From Cynocephalus volans (lineage: Eukaryota; Chordata; Mammalia; Dermoptera; Cynocephalidae): a stretch of 64,000 nucleotides of DNA. The position numbers and the translations under genes were made by a program. The stretch covers positions 41,302,679 to 41,366,678 of the forward strand of contig NC_084462.1 in NCBI RefSeq assembly GCF_027409185.1, read 5' to 3'. Under the pieces are notes generated by a model. That model searched no databases and had not been told where the DNA came from. It saw nothing but the letters and a program-made list of their open reading frames with translations. Of the stretch, positions 1 to 10,985 are shown piece by piece. The first letter of the stretch is position 1, and each line of letters starts with the position of its first letter.

Positions 1-620
1 GCCTAAGTATCTAACTTGAAAATTAAAAGGTTCAAGTCAGAAGCAATATGAGTAATAACTCAGGACATCTTGGGGTGATCTTGGCTGCTGACAGTTGTTC
101 ATGTTTAAAGTCACATCAATTCTCCACGGCACCTGAAATAATCACTCTGGGTGGTGTTGTCAGGATTTTGTTAGCATTAAAGATTTGGGGGTTTGATATG
201 AAAATTTCACATTGCAATAAAAGGGAGAAGTGAAGTTTTTAGTGTATGTTTAGGGTTGCTTGTGGCTAGAAATCTTAAAGTAACGATCCACATGCATTGA
301 TTTTCGTTGTTTTGCTTCCCCTGGAAGATTGATGGAGGGAAAGCCTGCACTCAGAAGGGGTAATACAGTATTTACAGTCACCTTAAATAGAGTTGTGATG
401 GAGAGAAGGACTCTGGGCCGACAGGGTAAGAGGTTTTCACTTAACACAGCTGCTTGGCTGTTGGTGTCCACAGGTGGTGTGACCAGTTGAAGTAAATGGA
501 TAACATGCTATCACTGTTATGCATATGGGGGGGGCCACGGTGCATTCTCCATTCGTGTGTTTCTGCCTCATGACTTTGCTTTTTTTTTTTTTTTTAAATC
601 TTCTTAATATAGATCTTGGT
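1..620. other. No recognised gene or repeat
   Basis: Unique-looking sequence. It has a short G run near 528-535 and a T run near 582-595. Open frames are under 75 codons and show no domain. I see no exon with convincing splice sites here. Confidence 0.5.
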
Positions 621-639
621 TTTGTTGCAGATAGAATTC

Positions 640-1133
640 CAATTTGAAGAGAGTATATTAGTCAGAGACTGTGGCAGGCTGGAAATGGTCCCCATAGATG
701 TCCACATCCCTGCAGCCTGTGAATCTGTCACTCTATGTGGCAGAAGGGACTTTGGAGATGTCATGAAGCTATGGATCTTGAGGTGGAGAAATGGTTGTAG
801 ATTATCTGGGTGGGCCCATTAATCATGATGGTCCTTATGAGAGGGGGCAGGAAGAGTTAGGGTCAGAGGAGGAGGTGATGTGATGATGGTGGAGCAGAGA
901 CGGGAGATGCACTTCGCAGTGGAGGAGGGGCCACAGCCGAGAAAGCCAGGGGCTTCAAAGAGCTGGAAAAGGCGAGGAAACAGATTCTCCGTGGAGCCTC
1001 CTAAAGGAACCAGCCTAGTTGCCACCTTGACTTCAGCCCAGGGGGACCTGTGTTAGATTTCTGACCCACAGAGCTGTAGGAGTGTACGTTTATGTTGTTT
1101 TAAGTCGCTCTGTTCATGGTGACTTGTGTCAGC
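640..1133 (+). repeat. Old LTR-like dispersed repeat
   Basis: The layout matches a familiar mammalian LTR-type repeat. It has a 'gatgtccacatccctg' block, a 'ggcagaagggactttg' block, a 'gggtgggccca' block, and a GA-rich middle. It ends in 'acagagctgtaggag' followed by 'tgttttaag', the usual 3' end of ERVL/MaLR-type LTRs. The match is by memory of consensus layout, so the subfamily is not assigned. No internal retroviral sequence is attached. Confidence 0.55.
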
Positions 1134-2315
1134 ACCCTCAGGAGGCTAGCACAGATGCCCTGGCCAGGCCTCCCGGTGGTGTCGGGGTTGACCAGTCCTT
1201 CTCTCCTCTCGCTGGTCTCTGACATTGCTCAAATCCCTCAGCGTCCTCCCTCCTTTCATGAACAACAGGAGCTAATTTCGGGTTCCCAGTCTTCCTTTTC
1301 ATGCCACGGAACATGCATACCTCTAGGGAGGTGCGGGTTCTGCCACCTCTCTTCTGCAGTGATGAACTCCGGGCCGTTAGTGGGAACCATCTGGTGAATG
1401 GAAGGCATCTCCTTGGGGGGCGATGAACCAGCATCTGCAGCGGCTCCCTTGGAGCCTGCACTGAGGTCTGCTGGCCTCTAGGGGTGCTGTGGGCAAGTGC
1501 ATTGGCCACACACCAGTCACGTTGACTCTGACCTTGTGGACATAGCCTGGTGTGTGCAGGTGGACAAATAGACCAAGTGCCCTTAAGAGGCTGTGCTTTC
1601 TTTCTGCTTCTGCCAGAGCCAGAGCTGTCAGCAAGTGGCATCACTGCCTGCCCGCCAGTCCTGCCCTCTCCTGCCATCAGCACTGGGTCCCTTGAGCTGC
1701 CTCTTGGGCCTGGAGAGGAGGTGGCTGCCCTCAGCCTGGCTGCTGCAGGCATCTTCATTTCTTCTGAGCAGCTCCACTCCCGGGGCCTGGGGCGTGCAGG
1801 GCCTGGTAGCCTGGCCCTATCGTCAGGAATAAGACGGCGGGCTGCACAGCCTCCTGGGGGCAATGCACGATCCGTGTCATCATAGAAACGAGCCTTATAA
1901 TCAGAGCAGCTTTAGCCTCAAAAGAGCACCTCCAGAGACTCAACCACATGGTGAATCTCACTGGGAGCTGGTGATTGATGTGTTATTCAGTACCAGGACT
2001 ATATACTCGTCCATTTAGGGTTTTTCCTCTAACTTGCTTATGTTTGAAGTGGAAAATTTCAATGCTGACTAATACCTCTCCTTCAAGACTTGCTGTCAGG
2101 CAACTTATTTATAAATAAAGCGTCTTTTCAAGGAACACTAACAAACGAAAAGAATCATTAGCATAATGAGATGGAGCAAGTTGGTTCTCTGCCATCTGCG
2201 GGTGGGGTGCTGGGCACGCAGCTTCCCACATGCAGACACGGGGGTCTGGTGGTGCTTGTACCATCGAGAGAGGGGCCGATGTGGATATTTCCACATGTGG
2301 GGTTTGATGCTTTCA
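1134..2315. other. GC-rich unique sequence, no supported gene
   Basis: A 241-codon minus-strand frame spans 1138-1863. It overlaps comparably long frames on the plus strand, is low in complexity (Arg/Pro/Ser rich) and has no recognisable domain. I read it as chance openness in GC-rich DNA. No repeat is recognised. Confidence 0.5.
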
Positions 2316-2317
2316 GG

Positions 2318-2435
2318 GGGCATTTGCATGTGTGGTCTCATTCGATTTTCACAAAAGCATGGACAGGGGTTGGTTTGTATACAGGAGGAGTCTGAGGCTC
2401 TCAGAGTCATAAGAGGGGGCACTGGCCTTTGGGCC
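2318..2435 (-). repeat. MIR fragment
   Basis: The segment has the antisense MIR order: 'ggtctcattcgattttcacaa', then a gap, then 'gaggagtctgaggctctcagag'. These correspond to the consensus 'ctcatttaatcctcacaa ... gaggaaactgaggctcagag'. It is diverged and partial. Confidence 0.5.
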
Positions 2436-2439
2436 AAAG

Positions 2440-3040
2440 CCAGAGCTCTTTCTGTTTTGCCAGCTCTCTTGGCATGAACTTTTCACTTCTCTGCCATAAT
2501 GGCCACATCCCCCACCCTACACCCCTTCTCCCTATGGCCAGTGACGAGTTGTGATTATTTTTGGAAAAAAAAGAAATCAAAATTCTTGGACCCTGAGATG
2601 GAGGAAAGGTTCGCGCTTCTTTTTAGAGAGTTTGGGCTTAACTTTCTAGCCTCCCATCCCGTGTAACTTCAGAGTTTGGCAGATGAAGGGGAAACTGCCT
2701 GTGCACTGGCACAGGTGTCTCCAGTTTTGTCCCCGTGGCCTCTCCTACCGCCACCAGCTCTGCCAGCTTCTCATCTTTCAACTGCAGCCTGTCTACACCT
2801 GTGCCCAGTAACATTTGATTTCTCTTCCTTTATTTTTCTGGTCCTCTCTGTGTCAGCATTCTATAGTCCCGCTGTACCTGTTCTCTTCTTACAGGTGACT
2901 GTTTATTATTTGGGGGCATGTTTTTATATTTTTACTCTACATATGTGTCTAAATAACATATCTCATTGCTTTGCATGTTATCAAACTCTATAAAAATAAT
3001 ATTTTACTGTGCACCTGCAACTTGAATTTTCATTAACGGA
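2440..3040. other. No recognised feature
   Basis: Mixed unique sequence that becomes T-rich toward 2810-2990. A 105-codon plus-strand frame here is hydrophobic because of the T-rich composition and is not credible as a gene. Confidence 0.45.
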
Positions 3041-3044
3041 GAAC

Positions 3045-3228
3045 TTTTACACGTGTTTATCTTCTCAGCAATCCTGAGAAAAGCAATAGTCGCTATCTCC
3101 ACTGTATAGATAAACTGATAATTTACAGCAATGATGTGATTTTTGCCAACTTCAAGCAGCTGTTAAAAATGGGCTCAGATTTGTATCTTCAGAGCCCAAG
3201 TCCATGCTCTTTGTTCTATGTAAACGTT
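3045..3228 (-). repeat. MIR SINE
   Basis: Antisense MIR landmarks appear in order: 'tctcagcaatcctgaga', then 'tgtatagataaactgata', then 'gggctcagatttgtatcttcagagcccaag'. The last block matches the antisense of the tRNA-related head (gattcgaa...tctggagcc). Strongly decayed. Confidence 0.6.
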
Positions 3229-3439
3229 GAGACTGATCAGGGAAGAGAAGAACAAACAGGTCCCCTTGGTCACTTCAGGATGCTGTTGCTCCCTTGAGGC
3301 TGGAAGGTCCTGATGTCTCCCCTTGCCTGGCATCCCAGTCTCCATCTGGGTTTTGCAGGCTCCAGAAGTTCTGACAAAATGAGGATTCACGTGGTTGGTT
3401 CAGACTCCCACCCCCTCATCACTCTACTGGCATCTGTGC

Positions 3440-4680
3440 CGTGTCCTTCTCTCTCTTCCTGAGACTGGAAATAACATATCCGGCTCCAGAGACTCCCTCC
3501 TCATTTAGTGGCAGATGTCACCCCTCAAACTTTGCTCTGCCCTGCAGCACCATTTCCTGCCGTCTGCTGGATCATTCCTGCACATCCATACAGCTGCTTT
3601 TCTCTCCCACCTTAGAAAAGAGAAAAAAGGTTCTTGCTCCCACTTCCTCCTCCTGCCACTGTCCTATTTTTCTGCTTTGTTTTGCTGTAGAACTTCTGGG
3701 AAGAGTTGTCTACACTGGCTTTCTCCAGTTCCTCCCCCCCCAGTTCTCTCTTACACCCACTCCAGTCAGACGTCCTCCGCTTCTTCTGACACTCTCGACA
3801 CTGAAGCATTCCATCAAGGTCACTGCAACCTCCAGGTCTCCAGATCGAGTGGTCAGTTCTCAGTCCTCCTCTTCCTTAACCTGCCAGCAGCATTTGGCAC
3901 AGGTGTCCTCTCCTCCCCCAGGAAATGTCTTCTTCCCTTGGCTTCCAGCTGCCATATTCCCAGGAGTTTCTTCCCACTTCAGTGGCCTTTGCTCAGCCCT
4001 CTTCCTGCCCTCTGTGTGTTGGAGTGTCCCCAGGATCCATCAGCGGACCTCCTCTCTGCTCAGTCCACATTCACACTGCCATTGACCTCGTCCATTCCCG
4101 TGGCATTGAATACCGTGCATATGCTGAAGAGTCCCAAATGTATATCTTAGCTCAGACTTCTCTTCTGAACTCCAGATTCATTTATCCAATTGCTCGGCAC
4201 CTTCCCATGGAGGCCTGATGGGCATCCCAGCACAACAGGTGCCAAGCTGTCTATAGCTGTCCTCCCAGCCCTCGTCTCCTGGTCTCAGTAAACGGAAGCT
4301 CCATCCTTCCAGGTGCCTGGATCATAGACCTGGGGTCAACCTCAACTCTTGTCTTTTCCTCAAATCCTACATCTAATCTGTTCCAGAATCCTTTTCCTGG
4401 CCACCACCTGCTCTGCTGCCATGTGGCGTGAGCCTGTCTCTATTCCTGAAGTGTGGCAACAGCCTCCTGACAGGGTTCATGTTTCCACCTTGACCCCACA
4501 ACTTTGTGCCCAGGTCTATGTCTGTGCAGCAGCTGGCTTATTGCTTCAGAGCTCAAATGAGATCCGTCCCTCCTCAGTCCTGACCCACCCCTGCCTCTGT
4601 CCCACACAGAGTAAAAGTCAGAGGCCTTTCCTCAATTGTTTTCTCTCTGACTTGATTTCCTAAAACTCTATCCTGCAGAA
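3440..4680 (+). repeat. L2 LINE relic (reverse-transcriptase C-terminal part and 3' region)
   Basis: The C-rich plus strand follows the L2 ORF2 plan. The RT active-site region is near 4105-4145 and reads Y-A-E-E-S-Q-M-Y-I where functional L2 has Y-A-D-D-S-Q-I-Y-I, so both catalytic aspartates are lost. The later part matches the L2 'ttgactcctccctc ... aatagcctcctaactgg' region: 'aactcttgtcttttcctc', 'atctaatctgttccag', 'caacagcctcctgacagg'. The 214- and 211-codon frames that overlap here are remnants of this element, not host genes. Confidence 0.75.
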
Positions 4681-4689
4681 ATTTTCCTG

Positions 4690-5300
4690 GTTAACTTTAT
4701 CACCTTCATGTGCTGGCTGCATGGGGCTTCCACACACCAGCCCATTTGGCATGACCTGCATTTCTGCACTGATAACCCCTCACCATGCAGAAGCATCTTC
4801 TGCATGAACTCTGACTTATTTATGGAAGCTGGGAAGCTGAGGGGTCCTGGCCTGCCGCATTCAGCCCTGGGTTCCCAGGGAGCTGGCCCATGATTGCAAG
4901 AGGTACCCACTGGCAGGCTGGTGCAAGTGCACAGTCCACGCTCCAGAGCGAGGGCCTCCTTAAATTTTGCTCTCTGGGCCCCTTACCCTTTGCCTTACCC
5001 TGGTCCTGGCCCTACATGGAGTTTAGTCAGGTAATTTCTTCCCCTTCTGCTCCTGTGTCCTCAGAGCCTGGGACCTTTCTAAGACTTTGCCTCTGGATTT
5101 CCACTCAGGAAGGGACCCTGACGGTGGCATGCGTGTGGACACTGACTGGTGGGCTTGGGTTCCTCTTCAGAGCTGGGCAAGAAGCACGGCTGTCCGCGCC
5201 CACCCTGTCGCCCGTGGTTAACTCAGTCCCTGGGATTTTCTGATTGTGTGTTCATTTGTGAGTATCTGTTACATTGAACAGAAGCTAGAATTGTCTTTCT
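4690..5300. other. No recognised feature
   Basis: GC-moderate unique sequence. Several 60-117 codon frames overlap on both strands and none shows a domain or a credible exon structure. Confidence 0.45.
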
Positions 5301-5322
5301 CAGGCATTTTTATTTTAACCAT

Positions 5323-5325
<3 letters not shown>

Positions 5326-5362
<37 letters not shown>
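5326..5362 (+). repeat. 37-nt uninterrupted poly(A) tract
   Basis: A pure A run with no SINE or LINE body in front of it. It is flanked by imperfect direct repeats: 5305-5320 (cattttTattttaacc) and 5363-5376 (cattttattttgcc). This may be an orphan tail left by L1 machinery, or a slippage-expanded A tract. Confidence 0.8.
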
Positions 5363-5363
<1 letters not shown>

Positions 5364-5424
5364 ATTTTATTTTGCCACACAGGACATCTGTAACCCAGGT
5401 CTGTTAGCAATGGTTCTCTCCATA

Positions 5425-5530
5425 CTCATTGTATCATAGATGAGAAACTGAAGGTCACATCAGTGAGTTTGCCGAAAAGCCAAAACAGGAATCCCGCCCT
5501 GTCCTCTGATTTCCATCCTGTGGCTTTTTT
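5425..5530 (-). repeat. MIR fragment
   Basis: 'catagatgagaaactgaaggtcacatc ... gccaaaacaggaatcccgccctg' follows antisense MIR order (gatgaggaaactgagg ... gattcgaacccagg). Short and diverged. Confidence 0.5.
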
Positions 5531-5765
5531 AGGCTCTTGTAATTAATTTTAATGATTGTGCCATTGTGGCTTATTTAAATTACCCTGGGAGGAACATCAG
5601 CTCTATTTAAGAAATTTTACTGTAGCTGCCCACCTGCTCTATTCAGGGAAATGCATCTTTTGTGGGATTTCTTCTGGGTAATTAAAAGGGTCTAAGCAGC
5701 CAGTTTTATAGTCATTGATTTAACTGTAGATAACAATGAAGTAAAATTTAAAAAGCCGTTCCATC
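5530..5765. promoter_or_regulatory. Possible conserved non-coding element
   Basis: An AT-rich, non-repetitive block. It holds homeodomain-type cores ('gtaattaatttta', 'gtaattaaaa') and a SOX-like 'aacaatg'. It matches no repeat I know and has no open frame. Suggested only by composition and motif clustering, because cross-species conservation could not be tested. Confidence 0.2.
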
Positions 5766-6374
5766 TGTAGGAGCATAGGAGTGATTTCAGTTAGAAAGGG
5801 TGTTCATCAGAGCACTAGCCAGGTGCCTAGGGAGGCAGCTGGGCCCTTGGGGGACCCTGGACCAGCTTTCATGGAAGCTTCCCGAGGGCAGAGCTATGGT
5901 GTGGGGTAGGGATCCCAGTTCCATTCCAGCAGATGTGTTTGGGACAGAACCTTGTACTTGGGCACAGGTGTTTGTTCTGACTTTCAGCTACTTGCAACTC
6001 TGAACACCACTGTGAGTCAGTGGCTCAGCAGCCACAGAGGAGCAGTGAGACATGCAGTCTCAGGGCCCCCAGCTCTGCAGACTCCCAGCCCGCATGTGAA
6101 CAAGACCAGGGGCTTATCTGCATGTCTCAGCTGGAACAGCTCTGGTCTGAGGACTTGGGTCTTTGGTTTACAGTTTTCATCATCACGTTGGTCATCCTCA
6201 GCAGTGGAGCTCATACAGTTTGGTTACCATGTGCAGCGCACCATGGACGGTGCTGTTGTAACAAAAAGGTGCTGCAGAGCCCCCCTGGCCTTCTGGGGAC
6301 TTGCAATCTCGGGGGAAGGCAGAGGGGGCAGATGCAGGCATAATGTCATGGTGTTTTAGAAAGTGGACGTGCTG
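5766..6374. other. No recognised feature
   Basis: Unique sequence. The 135- and 107-codon plus-strand frames overlap each other in different registers and have no recognisable domain. Confidence 0.45.
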
Positions 6375-6602
6375 TGGACACCCAGAGGCTGGCTGGATTC
6401 ACATGCAGGAAGGGAGAGCAGGTGGGGCAGGTGTCCCAAGCAGGAGGAAGTGCGTGTAGACAGATGCAGAGGCAAGAGAGCTCTGGTTGTCGTGGGGCAC
6501 ATCTAGCGTCTGAACGCAGGCAGGCGATGGCCGGGTTTTGGAAGGCTTTGAGTCACAATTTTAGATGTTTGGACTTTGTCCAGCAGGTCATGGAAGCTAC
6601 TG
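6375..6602 (-). repeat. L2 fragment (antisense)
   Basis: The segment reads like the purine-rich complement of L2. It has 'ggagagcaggtggggcaggtg', then 'ggaaggctttgagtcac', then 'tttggactttgtcc', echoing 'agggccttgtaggcc ... tttggactttatcc'. It stops where the L1MB 3' end begins, so the L1 may have inserted into it. Confidence 0.4.
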
Positions 6603-6606
6603 TGAA

Positions 6607-7430
6607 TTTTTTTTATTAAGTTTTTAAATTTTTAATACTTATATAGAATACACAAAATAAAATTTACCATCTGAACCATTTTGAGTGTACAGTTCAGTGG
6701 CATTAAGTGCATTCACGTTGTTGGGCAACCACCACCACAGTCCATCTCTGGTACTCTTTCCATCTTACAAAACTGAAACTCTGCACACATGACACACCAA
6801 CTCTCCATTCCTCCTCCCCCGCAACCTCTGACAAACACCCTTGTACTGTCTGTCTGTGAATTTGATGACTCCAGGTACCTCATATAAGTTGAATCACACA
6901 GTATTTGTCCTTTTGTGGCTGGCTTGTTTCACTTAGCATAATGTCTTCAAGGTTGATCCACGTTGTAGCAAGTGTCAGAATGTTCTTCCTTTTTAAGGCT
7001 GAGTATTATTCCATGGTATGGATCTACCACATTTTGTTTATCCATTTATCCGTAGATGGACACTTGGGTTGCTTTCTACCATTTGGCTACTGTGAATCAT
7101 GCTGCTGTGCACATGGGTGTACAAATAGCTCTGCAAGTTTCTGCTTTCAATTATTTTAGGTGTGTAACTGGAAGTCGAATTGCTGGATCTATGGTAATTC
7201 TATTTTTAATTTTTCGGGGAAGTACCATACCGTTTTTCATAAGGGCAGTGTCATTTCACATTCCTACCCACGGTGCACAAGAGTTCCAGTTTCTCTATGA
7301 AATAACAGTGTGTGTTATTTTCTGCTGTTTTGATGGTGGGCATTCTAATGGGAGAGGGGTGGTATCCCAATGTGGTTTTGATTGGCATTTTTCTGATGAT
7401 AGTGGTGTGAAGCATCTTCCCATGTGTGGG
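6607..7430 (-). mobile_element. L1MB-type LINE-1, 3' end
   Basis: Starting from the T-rich end, the order is 'aaatttaccatctgaaccattttgag', 'acagttcagtggcattaag', 'cttacaaaactgaaactctg', 'ttcacttagcataatg', 'tccattt' and 'gatggacacttgggttgc'. This is the 3' UTR and distal ORF2 of an L1MB-like copy on the minus strand. It is 5'-truncated and many indels break the ORF2 reading frame. Confidence 0.8.
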
Positions 7431-7850
7431 AGCACTGTGGCCTGGTGAGTGGGAGTCTGCGGTGTGGGAAGCCTGTGCAGAGGGTTGTTTGAGAGGATAA
7501 AGGGCAGTGCCACTCGCTGAGGGTGGTGGGGACACTGCCTGTTGCACCTGCAGGTCAGGCCTCCCACATGCTGCTTTGATGGCTTCCGTGGGAACACGGT
7601 GTGACCAGGATGCTGTCCCAAAGTCAGGAGGGAGCACTGTCTGGTTTGACAGGCGGCTGGTGTGCGTGCTGCACCAAATCTACCAGGTATGCCCTACCAC
7701 CATCCCGCTGCTTACTGGGTTGAAGTCAGAGTTGCCGAGACAGGTGGGGGAGCATTTGAAGGATGTGTCCCTTGCTGTGGGTGTCTCTGCAGAAGTGTCC
7801 ACCATTTGTGCTGCCCACTGGTATTTGTGATGCTCCTTCCTCTGCACATG
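7431..7850. other. No recognised feature
   Basis: Unique sequence. Open frames up to 128 codons overlap on both strands, and part of the minus-strand frames is simply antisense of the adjoining L1. Confidence 0.4.
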
Positions 7851-7854
7851 AGAG

Positions 7855-8125
7855 GTCTATGTGTTCTGCTTCCTTGAAGTTAGATAGGACCATGTGACTT
7901 GCTTTGGCCAATGAAGTGTGAACAGAAGCAATGTCTTTTCACACTGTCTCTTCCCTAGTCCCACTGGTGCCAGAAGCTCATGTTGAGGAGGAGGTGTCGT
8001 AACGTCAAAGTGGCTGTTGTCTGCCCTGGACTCACAGTGGACTTTGAGTATGAAGATAGAAACTATCACTGGGCTAAGGCCCTGAGGTTGTTACTGCAGC
8101 ATAACCTAGCATCTCCTGACTGATC
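7855..8125 (+). repeat. LTR-like dispersed repeat fragment
   Basis: 'tttggccaatgaagtgtgaacagaagcaatg', the middle block and the ending 'ctaaggccctgaggttgttactgcagcataacctagc' correspond to a common mammalian LTR-type repeat. Its 3' end reads 'ctaagccactgag ... ttgttacagcagcataacctag'. Family not assigned. Confidence 0.45.
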
Positions 8126-8733
8126 CAGAGGAACTGAAAAGTGTTTTAAGTGCAAGGATAGGTTAAGATGAAACTGTAGCATTTTGGAATAATTCCATAT
8201 GCTTCTTAACATCTTAAAGTAATGAACCCCGCAGATGGAGCATGACAGTTTCGAGACCGAGCTACATTTTTCTGTAGGTTAATGCCTTGCTGGAGAGTTA
8301 ATTATCAGATGTTAATGCTGTCACTTTGCCCGTGGCCTTACCCAGGTGGGCTGGGAGCTGCTGAGGACTCGGGAGCAGCACAGTGCTTCCTGCATTTCAT
8401 GGCCTCCATGTTTTCCAGGGCTTGTCAAATCCAGAGCCCACTTAGATTTTAGGAAACATCCCCAGAATCTGTGGACCTCATTATACTTCTGAAGTAGGAG
8501 GGTCATTGTTTTTAGCAGTTATTCCCAACTTTTAGTTTGACTGAAGAAATGCCGTTTTAATATCAGAAAATCTCCAAGACCTCCCCGCCTTGGCTATAGT
8601 CATGTTTTTACTACTGCTTTGGTTATTCAGTAACTATTTATTTATTAAACACATCTTTTAGTTTTAAGTTTAGTTGTCCACTATAGAACTTTTCCAAGGT
8701 AGATAAAAGCAGAGAGAATTGCATCATCAGTCC
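8126..8733. other. No recognised feature
   Basis: Unique sequence. 8200-8330 is AT-rich with 'ttaattatcag' and could be regulatory, but nothing specific supports that. Confidence 0.4.
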
Positions 8734-9101
8734 CTTTATGGGTAGAATTGTGTTCCCCCAAATTCCTAACCCCTAGTACCTCAAAATGTGACAAAGTTTG
8801 GAGATAGGTCTTTAAAGGGGTAATTAAATTAAAATGAGGCCATTAAGGTCACCTGATCCACCTGACTGATATCCTTATAAGAAGAGGAGATTGGACAAAG
8901 ACATGCACAGAGGGATGGCCATGTGGAGATACAAGGAGAAGACGGCCATGTACAAGCCAAGGAGAGAGGATCAGAAAAGACCAACCCTACCAGCACCTTG
9001 ACCTGAGACCTCCAGCCTACAGAACTGTGAGAAAATAAATGTCTGTGATTAAGCCACCCCGTCTGTGGTGCTTTTTTCTGGCAGCCTGCAAACTAATACA
9101 G
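8734..9101 (+). mobile_element. MaLR (MLT1/MST-type) solo LTR
   Basis: It starts near 'atgggtagaattgtgttccccca'. It continues through 'cctaacccctagtacctcaaaatgtgac', 'aaaatgaggccattaaggtcac', 'ccttataagaagagg' and 'ccagcctacagaactgtgagaaaataaatg', and ends 'gcagcctgcaaactaatac'. The order of these blocks is diagnostic for this ERVL-MaLR LTR type. The AATAAA near the end is the LTR's own polyadenylation signal. No internal region flanks it. Confidence 0.75.
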
Positions 9102-9689
9102 GGCCTGTGTACTGACTTTCAGCTCCAGCCTTTTCAATTTTTAAGCAGCCTTCATGGACTATCCCTGATGTGCCAGGAGCGTGGGGCATACAGTTGAGAA
9201 TCAGAGGCGATGCCTGCCTGGGAACCTCACGTTCTGGGGCAACTGGATGAATTCATGAGGACAAGCTACAATTGAGAGCACTTTGAATATTCCTAATCTC
9301 TTGACATCTTATATCTTTGAACCCCTCGCTATAACAGCACGGCAGATGGTCTTCCAGCAGGGCTGTGTATGCAAATGGATTCTCAGACCCCTCCTGGGCT
9401 CACCTTTTAGGAATCTAGGAACCAAACTGAGGTTTCTGGCATCGGGTGGGTTTTGGTGTAAATGGATGAAAATGGGATGAGAAGCATGGCCTGGGCAGCT
9501 GTGACCTAATCAAGCCAGACCTGTCACGTGGGCCAGGTCTCAGCCCAAGCTGGACCCCAGGGAGCAGATGCAGACATTGTTCTTATACAGTGAAGAATTG
9601 GGGAGATGGTGAATCACACTGAGAAGTGACTCAGTTGCTTACTGATGGATTCATCCAGGATTCTTTTAAATACCAAATTCCCACGGACA
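9102..9689. other. No recognised feature
   Basis: Unique sequence without an interpretable frame, exon or repeat. Confidence 0.4.
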
Positions 9690-10008
9690 TGTAAAAGTAT
9701 CCAGTTCACTCAGAAACATTATGTTGAGTGAAAGAAGCCAGGCATGCAAGATTACATATTGTACAATTCCATTTATAGGACGTTTCTAGAGAAGGCCTAA
9801 TTACAGGGACAGAAAGCAGATGAGTGGTTGTCCGGGTCTGGGGAGGTGCGTGGGGATTGGCTGCAAACAGACATGAGAGAGAATGGGGGCGTGTTCTGAA
9901 ATGCATGTGGCCATGCCCTGGCAACCAAAGAGTCACTGAAAATCGTCCCCACATGTGATGGGCGAATCGTACGGTACGTAAGTTACATCTTGGTAAAGCT
10001 GTGAAAAC
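9690..10008 (+). mobile_element. L1ME-type LINE-1 3' end
   Basis: 'aaacattatgttgagtgaaagaagccaggcatgcaagattacatattgtacaattccatttata' is the L1ME distal motif (gtgaaagaagccagac...catattgtatgattccattta). It is followed by 'agtggttgtccggg' and a terminal 'taagttacatcttggtaaagctgtgaaaa'. Plus strand, heavily 5'-truncated, ending in a residual A tail. Confidence 0.75.
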
Positions 10009-10217
10009 CACTCAGTTCAGTTCTGTGGAAAATCAAGGGAGTCTTCTTGAGGGAAGTAGGCTCTGAGTGGATGTGGAGGACCGAGTGTCTTTTGGTAAGA
10101 AGAGGCAGCAGGAGGCGGTTCCAGATGGAGGAACAGGATCCTGGGGGAACTGGCAGGGTGGGCGACTGAGGCGGGCGGAAGGAGAAGCTTGATGCCAGGA
10201 AGTGAAGGGGCACCCAA

Positions 10218-10352
10218 CAGTTCTCAGCTCTTGTTGCATGTTCCAGCCACCTGGAGTGTGTTTTTAAAACACAGATGCCTGGGCCCCATTCCTGGGGATT
10301 CAGATTTAATTGGTCTAGGAGTATAGATCCCGGACTTCAGTATTTTTTTTAA
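10218..10352 (+). repeat. MER5-like hAT non-autonomous element
   Basis: 'gttctcagctcttgttgcatg ... cacctggagtg ... acacagatgcctgggccccattcctggggattcagatttaattggtctagg' matches the conserved body of MER5-type hAT-Charlie elements. The 3' inverted end is missing or too diverged to see. Confidence 0.65.
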
Positions 10353-10561
10353 AACATATTTTTAATGAAGTGATATTCTATCATTTCTTTTTCACTTCTC
10401 AGCTGGAACGCCTCTATAAGGATATACTTCCCGTCACCTGTTGCATGGTTACCCAGGGGGACAGTACATCGAGAAAAGACAGGATGTGCATGTCATTCTT
10501 TCGTTTCATTTACCAGTTTTAAGGATGATGAATTTGTTTCCCATGACCTTCCAAAGGTGAC
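10353..10561. other. No recognised feature
   Basis: A short unique stretch between the MER5-like element and the MaLR LTR. Confidence 0.4.
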
Positions 10562-10985
10562 TATAGTAGTCTATTTGTGTTGCTTATAACAGAATACCTG
10601 AAACTGGGTAACTGACAAAGAAATGAAATTTATTTCTTTCAGTTTGGGAGTCTAGGTAGTCTAAAATCCAGGGAACACTTCTGGTGAGGTCCCTTCTTCT
10701 TGGTGGGACTCTCTACAGGGTCCTGGGTGACCAGGGTGTCACATGGTGAGAATAGGCTGAGCAGGAGAGAGCTAATCTTCTCACTTGCTCTCCTTTTAAA
10801 GCCATCAGAACCATGCTCACTGCTCTATGAATGGATCAATCCATACCAAGGGTAAAGTCCTCACAATCTAATCACCTCTTAAAGGCCCCGCCTTTCAAAT
10901 ACCATAAAAGAATTTTCTATCCTTTTATCACTGTTACAAAGTTTCCAAATATATGAACTTTGGGGGACACATTTAGTCCATAGCA
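10562..10985 (-). mobile_element. MaLR (MST/THE1-type) solo LTR
   Basis: Read on the minus strand, it opens with 'tgctatggactaaatgtgtccccc'. It passes 'aggtgattagattgtgagg' and 'ccatgtgacaccctg', and ends 'gttacccagtttcaggtattctgttataagcaac'. Both termini are recognisable. The 'tgctatgg' start gives the 10985 boundary. A clean target duplication was not found. Confidence 0.75.

Noticed and set aside
1138..1863. 241-codon minus-strand open frame
   Set aside because: GC-rich DNA with overlapping frames on the other strand, low-complexity Arg/Pro/Ser content, and no splice or promoter context.
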